Source: Clostridia bacterium (GTDB lineage Bacteria > Bacillota > Clostridia > Oscillospirales > Acutalibacteraceae). Taken from it: 64,000 nucleotides of DNA. The stretch lies in assembly GCA_017416345.1 (NCBI GenBank), contig JAFQCR010000016.1, positions 34,932 to 98,931 of the forward strand, read 5' to 3'. Numbering within the stretch: the stretch's first letter is position 1; each line of letters begins with the position of its first letter. This document shows, piece by piece, positions 43,039 through 50,140 of the stretch. Below the pieces are notes generated by a model, which worked only from the letters and a program-made list of their open reading frames with translations, was not told where the DNA came from and searched no databases. A program made the position numbers and the translations under genes.

Positions 43039-44151
43039 ATGAGAAAGGTTGACAAATCAGCAGCAGTTATTGAGGCTATTAAAAACTTCGATTTCAAAGG
43101 AACCCTTGTTGACTTCCGTCCCTTCGGAAACGGACATATCAACGATACTTATATGGTTCGCTTCCGTTATGACGGTAAGATCCGCAAATATATCATGCAG
43201 CGCATCAACAGCACTGTTTTCAAAAACCCTGAGGGTGTTATGTCCAATATCCTCGGCGTTACCGCATTCCTTCGTGAGGAGGTCATCAAAAACGGCGGCG
43301 ACCCCGAGCGTGAGACCATAAACATCATCAATACCAAGGACAAAAAGGGCTTCCATATCGACGGCTACGGCGATGTTTGGCGTGCAATGGTCTATGTTGT
43401 AGATGCTATTTCGCTTGACCTGCCCGAGGATAACAACGACTTTTATCAGTCGGCCGTTGCTTTCGGTAATTTCCAGAGACAGCTTGCGGCTTATCCTGCC
43501 GAGACCCTTTTTGAGACCATCCCCAATTTCCACAATACTCCCGTAAGATATGAAAACTTCTTGAAGTCGCTTGAGAAAAACGCTTCGGGCCGTGCCGATA
43601 ATGCACTTCCCGAGATCGAATTTGTCAAGGCCCGTAAGGAGTTCACCGAGATTTTGGAGAACGCCTATAAGGAAGGCAAGCTGCCCAAGCGTGTTACCCA
43701 TAACGACACCAAGATGAACAACGTTATGCTTGATAAGGACACCCGTGAGCCGGTCTGTGTTGTCGACCTTGACACCATTATGCCGGGATATTCGGTCAAC
43801 GATTTCGGCGATTCCATCCGCTTCGGTGCAAGCACCGCCGCCGAGGACGAGCGTGACCTTGATAAGGTACATTTCGATATCAGTCTGTTTGAGACCTACA
43901 CCAGAGGCTTCTTGAAGGGCTGTGGCGGAATTTTGACCGAGGAGGAAATTATGCTTCTGCCCGAGGGTGCCAAGATGATGACTTTGGAGTGCGGAATGCG
44001 TTTTCTGACCGACTATATCGACGGAGACGTTTACTTCAAGACCCATTCCGAGGATCACAACCTTGTCCGTTGCCGCACACAGTTCAAGCTGGTTGAGGAA
44101 ATGGAAGCACAGTGGGATGAAATGAAGCGCATCGTTGCCAAGTATAAATAA
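43039..44151 (+). CDS. N-acetylhexosamine 1-kinase-like phosphotransferase
   Basis: 370 residues. Aminoglycoside-phosphotransferase/choline-kinase fold with the catalytic loop THNDTKMNNVMLD and the metal Asp in VCVVDLDTIMPG, followed by VNDFGDSIRFGAS. These motifs and the length match NahK, which makes GlcNAc-1-P or GalNAc-1-P from free N-acetylhexosamines released from mucin or milk glycans. Neither a galacto-N-biose phosphorylase nor a uridylyltransferase is found nearby, so the pathway use here is partly inferred. ATG 43039 follows an aggagtg site. Confidence 0.85.
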   Translation: MRKVDKSAAVIEAIKNFDFKGTLVDFRPFGNGHINDTYMVRFRYDGKIRKYIMQRINSTVFKNPEGVMSNILGVTAFLREEVIKNGGDPERETINIINTKDKKGFHIDGYGDVWRAMVYVVDAISLDLPEDNNDFYQSAVAFGNFQRQLAAYPAETLFETIPNFHNTPVRYENFLKSLEKNASGRADNALPEIEFVKARKEFTEILENAYKEGKLPKRVTHNDTKMNNVMLDKDTREPVCVVDLDTIMPGYSVNDFGDSIRFGASTAAEDERDLDKVHFDISLFETYTRGFLKGCGGILTEEEIMLLPEGAKMMTLECGMRFLTDYIDGDVYFKTHSEDHNLVRCRTQFKLVEEMEAQWDEMKRIVAKYK

Positions 44152-44161
44152 GAGGTTTGAT

Positions 44162-44872
44162 ATGAAATATATTGAAGTTGAAAATTATGCCGAAATGTCC
44201 AAAAAGGGTGCGGCACTTATTGCGGCTGAGGTCGTTTCCAAGCCCAATGCCGTGCTCGGACTTGCCACAGGCTCTACACCCGTCGGTATTTACAAGCAGC
44301 TTATCGAGTGGTTCAGAAACGGTGACCTTGATTTTTCAGGAGTTACCTCAGTAAATCTTGACGAGTATCTCGGACTTGACGGCACCAACCCTCAAAGCTA
44401 CCGTTACTTTATGAACGACAATCTTTTTAACCACGTTAATATCGACAAAAGCCGCACCTTTGTACCGAGCGGAACTGCCGATGACCTTGCCTCCGAGGGT
44501 GAGGCCTACGACAAGCTTATAAAGTCGCTGGGCGGTATCGACATTCAGCTGCTCGGTATCGGTGAGGACGGTCATATCGGCTTTAATGAGCCTGACGATT
44601 GCTTCACGGGTCCGACCCACGTTGTCGACCTTGACGAGTCGACCGTAGTGGCCAATGCAAGATTTTTTGACAGTATAGACGATGTGCCGAGAAAGGCCAT
44701 CACCATGGGTATGGCTTCCATTATGCAGGCAAAAAAGGTTCTGTTGGTTGCCAACGGTCCCAAAAAGTATGACATCATTCAAAAGGCCTTCTTTGGCCCT
44801 ATAACCCCCAAGGTACCTGCATCCATTCTGCAGCTGCACGGGGATCTGACGGTTATTTACAGCAAGATTTAA
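44162..44872 (+). CDS. nagB: glucosamine-6-phosphate deaminase
   Basis: 236 residues, close to the short Gram-positive NagB form. Motifs: LGLATGSTPVGIYKQL, NLDEYLGL (catalytic Asp), GIGEDGHIGFNEP and the later VLLVANGPKK. It converts GlcN-6-P to fructose-6-P and ammonia. ATG 44162 with a gagg site; the frame from 44135 overlaps the preceding gene end and is not needed. Confidence 0.95.
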   Translation: MKYIEVENYAEMSKKGAALIAAEVVSKPNAVLGLATGSTPVGIYKQLIEWFRNGDLDFSGVTSVNLDEYLGLDGTNPQSYRYFMNDNLFNHVNIDKSRTFVPSGTADDLASEGEAYDKLIKSLGGIDIQLLGIGEDGHIGFNEPDDCFTGPTHVVDLDESTVVANARFFDSIDDVPRKAITMGMASIMQAKKVLLVANGPKKYDIIQKAFFGPITPKVPASILQLHGDLTVIYSKI

Positions 44873-44885
44873 GGAGGGATCACGG

Positions 44886-45941
44886 TTGATCATCAAAAAC
44901 GCAAGGCTTAAAAACGGTATATTTGATATTTCAATAGTAGACGGCGTGATCGACCGTATCGGCTCCGACCTTTCGGGTGAGGACGTTATCGATGCCAAGG
45001 GTAAATGCGTTATTCCCGGTCTTATCGACGTTCATCTGCACGGCTTTGGCGGTAACGATGTGTCGGACGGCAAGCTCAAAGAGATGAGCATTGCTTTGGC
45101 CAAGGCGGGCACTACCTGCTGGTTGCCGACCACCATGACCGACAGCGCCGAGAATCTTGAAAGAATAACCAATAGTGAGCTTCCGACCGAGGGTGCCGTT
45201 ATCGCAGGCTTCCACCTTGAAGGCCCCTTCATTTCGCCCAAGAAAAAGGGTGCGCAGAATGAGGCATTCATCCAAAAGGCCGACATCAACGTATTTAGGC
45301 GGTTCAAAAACGTTAAAAAGATCACCGTTGCGCCCGAAGAGGACGGCTGTATCGAGTTTATAAAACAGGCCGATGTTCAGGTGTCGTTGGGACATACCGA
45401 CTGCACCTACGAGCAGGCTATGGAGGCTATTGAGGCAGGTGCAAACAGCCTCACCCATACCTTTAACACAATGCCTCCGATGCTGCATAGGGCTCCCGGG
45501 CCTATCGGTGCGGCGGCCGAAAAGGGAATTTATGCCGAGGTCATCTGCGACGGTAATCACGTGCATAAGGCGGCGGTTCTGGCGCTTTATAAAATGTTTG
45601 GAAGTGACCGTTTGATACTGATCTCGGATACCATCCGTCCTGCAGGCTGCCCCGACGGAAAGTACGATTCGGGCGGCTTGGAGGTCTATATGAAGGACGG
45701 CGTTGCGACCTTGGAGGGCGGCGTGCTGGCAGGCGGCTCACAGCCGCTGCTGTTCGGTGTTAAAAAGGCGGTCGAGTTTGGCATCGACTTCTATGAGGCG
45801 GTCAAAATGGCTACCGAGACCCCTGCGACCTCGTTGGGACTGAATAAGGGCAGGGTAGAGGAAGGCTTCGACGCCGACCTGCTGATACTGAACCCCGACC
45901 TGTCGATCGATACCGTAATCATCGGCGGAAAAGTGATATAA
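44886..45941 (+). CDS. nagA: N-acetylglucosamine-6-phosphate deacetylase
   Basis: 351 residues. Amidohydrolase with PGLIDVHLHGFGG, HLEGPFISP (metal Glu), SLGHTDC, THTFNTMPP, VICDGNHV and the catalytic Asp in LISDT. It removes acetate from GlcNAc-6-P to supply NagB. The start is TTG at 44886 with an aaggaggg site 6-8 nt upstream, since no ATG lies near. Last gene of the operon before a terminator. Confidence 0.94.
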   Translation: MIIKNARLKNGIFDISIVDGVIDRIGSDLSGEDVIDAKGKCVIPGLIDVHLHGFGGNDVSDGKLKEMSIALAKAGTTCWLPTTMTDSAENLERITNSELPTEGAVIAGFHLEGPFISPKKKGAQNEAFIQKADINVFRRFKNVKKITVAPEEDGCIEFIKQADVQVSLGHTDCTYEQAMEAIEAGANSLTHTFNTMPPMLHRAPGPIGAAAEKGIYAEVICDGNHVHKAAVLALYKMFGSDRLILISDTIRPAGCPDGKYDSGGLEVYMKDGVATLEGGVLAGGSQPLLFGVKKAVEFGIDFYEAVKMATETPATSLGLNKGRVEEGFDADLLILNPDLSIDTVIIGGKVI

Positions 45942-45942
45942 C

Positions 45943-45984
45943 AAAAAGCGACAAGCTTCTCAAAGAAGCCTGTCGCTTTTTTGG
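45943..45984. terminator. bidirectional terminator between nagA and tRNA-Pro
   Basis: Stem AAAAGCGACA-GCTTC and complement with a 5-nt loop and flanking A/T runs; the right arm ends at the encoded CCA of the tRNA. Confidence 0.9.
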
Positions 45985-46058
45985 TCGAGGTGACGGGACT
46001 TGAACCCACGGCCTCTGCGTCCCGAACGCAGCGCTCTACCAAACTGAGCCACACCTCG
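45982..46058 (-). tRNA. tRNA-Pro (anticodon CGG)
   Basis: 77 nt on the minus strand. Acceptor CGAGGTG pairs with CACCTCG; anticodon arm CTGCG/CGCAG around TTCGGGA gives CGG; T-arm GTGGGTTCAAGTCCCGTC and an encoded CCA end. It reads CCG proline codons. Its 5' half and leader are repeated upstream. Confidence 0.95.
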
Positions 46059-46266
46059 AAATATTAAACTGTAAAAATATAAATACACTCATTAAACATT
46101 AAACCGAGAGCGCTGCTACGCAGCTTACTCTTGCGGTGCCCAAAATCGTTTGCCGCGCCTGAAGTCGCTCACGATTTTGACCGCTGCGCCATTTCGCACT
46201 CGCTGTATCATCCACCGGATGCGCTCGTGCTCAATGCTACCAAACTGAGCCACACCTCGAAATATT
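46036..46266 (-). repeat. 201-bp-offset duplication of tRNA-Pro leader and 5' half
   Basis: A 30-nt exact direct repeat (46036-46065 and 46237-46266), beginning CTACCAAACTGAGCC on the plus strand, covers the tRNA acceptor and D-arm and its leader; the match continues with one mismatch through AACTGT. The DNA between holds an inverted repeat CAAAATCGT/ACGATTTTG (46141-46149 and 46171-46179). No protein gene is present in 46059-46450. Confidence 0.8.
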
Positions 46267-46281
46267 TAACTGTGCCGTACT

Positions 46282-46310
46282 ATTATATAGATTTTTTATT
46301 AATTTGTCAA
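46282..46310 (-). promoter_or_regulatory. consensus promoter for the tRNA-Pro transcript
   Basis: On the minus strand TTGACA, 17 nt, TATAAT: a perfect sigma-A promoter. Transcription would pass first through the truncated tRNA copy and then reach the intact tRNA-Pro. Confidence 0.8.
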
Positions 46311-46361
46311 GAAGTTTTTAAAAAATTATTCCTTGTCAACTGTTTCGCCGTCGGGTCGGTC

Positions 46362-46390
46362 TTGTACTGCAAATAAAAATGAGGTATAAT
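46362..46390 (+). promoter_or_regulatory. promoter of the sigma factor operon
   Basis: TTGTAC, 17 nt, TATAAT, 60 nt before the start codon. Confidence 0.65.
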
Positions 46391-46450
46391 TGAAAAAGCG
46401 TGTAATATTTGGGCTTTTGTGTTGACTTTTGGGGTGAAGGAGGGTTGGCG

Positions 46451-47026
46451 GTGACCGAAACGGATGATTTAAAAATTGTAGAACAGTTATTTGACCGGGA
46501 CGAGCAGGTCTTGGGCAGGATCGCTGAGCAGTACAACGGCCTTTACAAAAAGGTCCTGAGGCAACTGTTGAGCGACAATGAGGATGTTATTGAGTGCGAA
46601 AACGATGTTTTGTTGGCGGTGTGGAACTCGATACCGCCAAACCGACCGCAAAACTTCCGTGCATACATCTGCAAGCTGGCACGCAACATCGGCATAAACC
46701 GATTCAAATACAACACACGTGCCAAGCGTGGCGACGGCTATACAGTTATCCTGGATGAGCTGAGCGAGGCCATTCCCGACCGAATGGCCGGTGACAGCTA
46801 TATCCGACGTGAAAACAAGCAGCAGTTTGACGCCGTGATCACAAAATTTTTAAAGGAGCTTGACCCCGAGACCAGAGTGTTTTTTGTCCGTCGCTACTAT
46901 TATCTCGAAACGGTCAGCTCTTTGGCCAAAAGATACGAGGTATCGGAAAACAAGGTGGCCGTCAGGCTGTTCAGAGCGAGAAAGAAGCTGCGCAAGCTTC
47001 TCGACGAGGAGGGGGTGGCCTTATGA
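46451..47026 (+). CDS. ECF-type RNA polymerase sigma factor
   Basis: 191 residues from GTG 46451, which follows a gaaggaggg site. Region 2 is in the first half (ENDVLLAVWNSIPP and FRAYICKLARNIGINRFKY) and region 4 in the last (VFFVRRYYYLETVSSLAKRYEVSENKVAVRLFRARKKLRK), the sigma-70 helix-turn-helix. Length and two-domain form fit the extracytoplasmic function group. The next gene overlaps its stop by four bases and encodes a membrane protein that could be its regulator. Confidence 0.9.
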   Translation: MTETDDLKIVEQLFDRDEQVLGRIAEQYNGLYKKVLRQLLSDNEDVIECENDVLLAVWNSIPPNRPQNFRAYICKLARNIGINRFKYNTRAKRGDGYTVILDELSEAIPDRMAGDSYIRRENKQQFDAVITKFLKELDPETRVFFVRRYYYLETVSSLAKRYEVSENKVAVRLFRARKKLRKLLDEEGVAL

Positions 47027-48462
47027 ATAACGTTTTAAACAACGAAAAGCTGTTTGAGGCTCTTGGCAAAATTGCCGACGAGCTTTTGACCGAGGCTTAT
47101 GAGGTCTCCGACCGACAAAAGCTGAATGTGTACAAAAAAGCCGAGCGCCTAAAGAAAAAGACTTCCAAAAAACGTGACCCTGCGCTCATTTTACTGATAG
47201 TCAGTATGGCTGTGCTGGCCGCCGCGGTCATAGTTTTCGGATGCTCAAGGCTTTTCGGCGGTTCAAACGGCGGGTCGGGCTCCGAACCTCCTTCAAGCAA
47301 CGTGAGCAACAACGTTATGGCTCCCGATACATCTTCCAATGAAAATGACCAAAGCTCAAAGGAAGAGACCGTGAAGGAACTTGTCACCGTGCCCGATGTT
47401 GAGGGGATGACGCTTTTAAAAGCTACCGAGCTGTTGACCCGTGCAGGACTGACGGTGACGACCGACCTTGAGAGCAGTGACACTGTGCTAGAAGGACGCG
47501 TGATAAGGCAAAGCATACCTGCGGGGGGCAAGGTTGAAAAGGGTACCGCTGTGACGGTGACCTTAAGTGCAGGCAAGAGCAACTCGGTCGGCAACACCAA
47601 CCACAACAACCTTAACCGCAATCACGTGATACTGCAGGGAGAATGGATATATTTTACCAACGTTGCAAAGGATTTCAGCCTTTACAGAATGCGCACCTAC
47701 AGCTCGGAATGTCAAAAACTGATAGATGAATGTGTCTGGTTCAACGTGCTGGGCGAATGGATATACTACAGCAGCTACGGCTCCGACCTCGGTATTTGCA
47801 AAATGAAGCTGGACGGCTCACAAAAAACCGTGCTGGGCGGCTTGGCGAGTGAGTGGCTTTTTGTCACCGAGGATTGGATCTACTATTCCGAATCTTTGAA
47901 TTCGGCACCCATCTACCGTATGAAGCACGACGGAAGCTCGAAAATGCAGGTGTGCTCCGAAAACTGCCGATATGCCAACGTGGTGGGGGACTACATCTAT
48001 TATATCGATGAGGCGCAGACCGGTATATACCGTACCAAGACCGACGGCACGCTCAGACAGCAGCAGGTCGTTGAATACCACAACCTCACCGATCTTTACT
48101 ACGATAACGGAAGACTTTATGCGACCCACGGAATTAAAGATATCTTGGTCTTTGAGGAAAACGGTTCCCGTGTGGGACGGTATACGCCGACTGCCGATCA
48201 GGTTTCGCTATACAGCGTTCAGGAAGGGTGGATGTACTATCTGAAATTCGACTTCAAAAACAATGAAAATATGCAGATCTGCCGAGCCAAGCCCGATTTT
48301 TCGGAGGAAAAGGTGATCTATGATTTCAAGGAGCTCACACCCTTGGTCAATTTCTTTTTGCAGTACGAGAACGGCTGGGTATATTTCCCCAACACAAATA
48401 AGGACGGCGAGCTGTACCGTGTGAATGTTGTACTCGGAACGCTTGAGGATATGAGCCGATAA
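47023..48462 (+). CDS. membrane protein with PASTA domain and beta-propeller-like ectodomain, putative anti-sigma partner
   Basis: 479 residues. Cytoplasmic helical region 1-52 (NEKLFEALGKIADELLTEAYEV, the place an anti-sigma domain would be), membrane helix 54-73, a Ser/Asn-rich linker, one PASTA domain at about 120-183 (VPDVEGMTLLKATELLTRAGL, QSIPAGGKVEKGTAVTVTLS), then about 280 residues of repeats with WIYYS, WIYYSES and YIYYIDE, as in DUF5050/beta-propeller proteins. PASTA domains bind peptidoglycan fragments. By position it probably holds the sigma factor until the wall signal changes; that is inference. Confidence 0.82.
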   Translation: MNNVLNNEKLFEALGKIADELLTEAYEVSDRQKLNVYKKAERLKKKTSKKRDPALILLIVSMAVLAAAVIVFGCSRLFGGSNGGSGSEPPSSNVSNNVMAPDTSSNENDQSSKEETVKELVTVPDVEGMTLLKATELLTRAGLTVTTDLESSDTVLEGRVIRQSIPAGGKVEKGTAVTVTLSAGKSNSVGNTNHNNLNRNHVILQGEWIYFTNVAKDFSLYRMRTYSSECQKLIDECVWFNVLGEWIYYSSYGSDLGICKMKLDGSQKTVLGGLASEWLFVTEDWIYYSESLNSAPIYRMKHDGSSKMQVCSENCRYANVVGDYIYYIDEAQTGIYRTKTDGTLRQQQVVEYHNLTDLYYDNGRLYATHGIKDILVFEENGSRVGRYTPTADQVSLYSVQEGWMYYLKFDFKNNENMQICRAKPDFSEEKVIYDFKELTPLVNFFLQYENGWVYFPNTNKDGELYRVNVVLGTLEDMSR

Positions 48463-48489
48463 AACAATATTTTAAACGATTTTTTGTAA

Positions 48490-48527
48490 AAAAGTCGCAG
48501 TGCATATAATTGTACTGCGGCTTTTAA
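48490..48527 (+). terminator. terminator of the sigma factor operon
   Basis: AAGTCGCAGT pairs with ACTGCGGCTT (one wobble) around a 12-nt loop, followed by TTT. Confidence 0.7.
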
Positions 48528-48639
48528 AATTTTAAACCTATTTATATAATGCGTGAGGTTGAAAAAGTTAATAAAATGATGCAAATCGGCGCTTTGCCTA
48601 ATTATCTTACCTAAAAAACGTAAAATTATTAAAAAACAC

Positions 48640-48668
48640 TTGAAAAAGAGTTCCGCATATATTAAAAT
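48640..48668 (+). promoter_or_regulatory. promoter of the aminotransferase gene
   Basis: TTGAAA, 17 nt, TAAAAT. Confidence 0.6.
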
Positions 48669-48740
48669 AAACCGATAGTGTGAATTTTTATACCTTGCTG
48701 TGCCGCCGTGTGTCGGCAGGACGGCAGAATGGAGAATTTT

Positions 48741-50015
48741 ATGAAAAAGTATTGCGATATGACGGCGGCCGAGCTCGAGGCCGAATATCTGTCTGTCAAA
48801 GCAAAATACAATGAGCTTTGCGCTAAAGGTCTTAGCCTTGATATGGCCAGAGGAAAGCCCGGCCCCGATCAGCTTAATGTAAGTATGGAGCTGCTTGACA
48901 AGGTCACATCCGACAGCGATATTCACAGCCGTGACGGTGTAGACTGCCGCAACTACGGCGGCCTTGACGGCCTTGCCGAGCTTAAAGAGTTGTTTGCCGA
49001 TATTTTAAAGGTGCCTGTGGGCAATGTTATCGTCGGCGGAAACGCATCGCTCAATATGATGTTTGATATGATCGCTCAGGCTATGACCCACGGTATAGGC
49101 GCTGAACCCTGGATGAAGCAGGGAACCGTAAAGTTCCTTTGTCCCGTGCCGGGTTATGACCGTCATTTCGGTATCTGTGAGTATTTCGGCATTGAGATGA
49201 TAAATGTACCCATGACTGCCGAGGGTCCCGATATGGATCTTGTTGAGGAGCTTATCAAGGATGAGGCCGTAAAGGGTATGTGGTGTGTGCCCAAATATTC
49301 CAACCCCGACGGTATCGTTTACAGCGACAATGTGGTACGCCGTCTTGCCGCAATGAAGCCTGCCGCCAAGGATTTCAGGATCTTTTGGGACAATGCTTAT
49401 GTAATTCACCCCATTTTCGGTGAGTGTGCCGAGCTTTTGAGCATTTTTGACGAGGCTAAAAAGGCCGGTAACCCCGACCGTGTCATAATGTTCACCTCCA
49501 CCTCCAAGATCAGCTTCCCCGGTGCGGGTGTTGCCGCAATGGCCGCAAGCGATAACGATATTGCGCTGATCAAAAAGAGAATGAACTACCAGACCATCGG
49601 CCCCGATAAGCTGAACCATCTGCGCCATGCAAGAATGTTCCCGAATATTGAGGCGGTTCACGAGCATATGAAGCTGCATTCGGCCAAGATGCGTCCCAAG
49701 TTTGAAACGGTGCTGAACGTTCTTGATTTTGAGCTCAAGGATTGCGGCGTTGCACGCTGGAACAAGCCCCAGGGCGGATATTTCATCAGCCTTTTTGCGC
49801 CCAACGGCACCGCCAAGCGTATTGTGGGCCTTTGCAAGGAGGCAGGTCTTACGCTGACCAACGCTGGTGCGACCTATCCTTACGGTATCGACCCCGACGA
49901 CAGCAACATCAGAATTGCTCCGTCCTTCCCAAGCCCTGCCGAGCTGCAGGTCGCAACCGAGCTTCTTTGCACCGTTACAAGGCTTGTAAGTCTTGAAAAA
50001 ATGTTGAATTTGTAA
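48741..50015 (+). CDS. PLP-dependent aminotransferase (aspartate-aminotransferase-like)
   Basis: 424 residues. Fold-type I enzyme of the branch that starts with SLDMARGKPGPDQL; further motifs are NVIVGGNASLNMMFD, CPVPGYDRHFGI, the WCVPKYSNPDG and WDNAYVIHP substrate/PLP sites, and the Schiff-base lysine in TSTSKISFPGAGVA. Likely transfers amino groups between aspartate or alanine and 2-oxoglutarate. ATG 48741 has a tggagaa site; an ATG at 48729 is possible but would put the site inside the gene. Single gene with own promoter. Confidence 0.88.
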   Translation: MKKYCDMTAAELEAEYLSVKAKYNELCAKGLSLDMARGKPGPDQLNVSMELLDKVTSDSDIHSRDGVDCRNYGGLDGLAELKELFADILKVPVGNVIVGGNASLNMMFDMIAQAMTHGIGAEPWMKQGTVKFLCPVPGYDRHFGICEYFGIEMINVPMTAEGPDMDLVEELIKDEAVKGMWCVPKYSNPDGIVYSDNVVRRLAAMKPAAKDFRIFWDNAYVIHPIFGECAELLSIFDEAKKAGNPDRVIMFTSTSKISFPGAGVAAMAASDNDIALIKKRMNYQTIGPDKLNHLRHARMFPNIEAVHEHMKLHSAKMRPKFETVLNVLDFELKDCGVARWNKPQGGYFISLFAPNGTAKRIVGLCKEAGLTLTNAGATYPYGIDPDDSNIRIAPSFPSPAELQVATELLCTVTRLVSLEKMLNL

Positions 50016-50052
50016 ATTTTGATAAATTTTGCACAGAAAATGATTTTTTTGA

Positions 50053-50081
50053 TTGACTTGACAACTAAAAGATTATATAAT
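50053..50081 (+). promoter_or_regulatory. secDF promoter
   Basis: TTGACT, 17 nt, TATAAT. Confidence 0.7.
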
Positions 50082-50091
50082 TAATCTGTGC

Positions 50092-50114
50092 TTTCCTGTG
50101 ATCAAGACAGGAAA
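50092..50114 (+). other. hairpin in the secDF leader
   Basis: TTTCCTGT and ACAGGAAA with a 7-nt loop, starting about 10 nt after the -10 and 27 nt before the start codon. It is not followed by a T run; a role in mRNA stability or control is possible. Confidence 0.45.
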
Positions 50115-50140
50115 ATCAAACAATTATTGGAGGTTTTGCG

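Noticed and set aside
46086-46260. A second functional tRNA gene
   Set aside because: Only the 5' acceptor and D-arm are present; the anticodon and T-arm halves are replaced by unrelated sequence.
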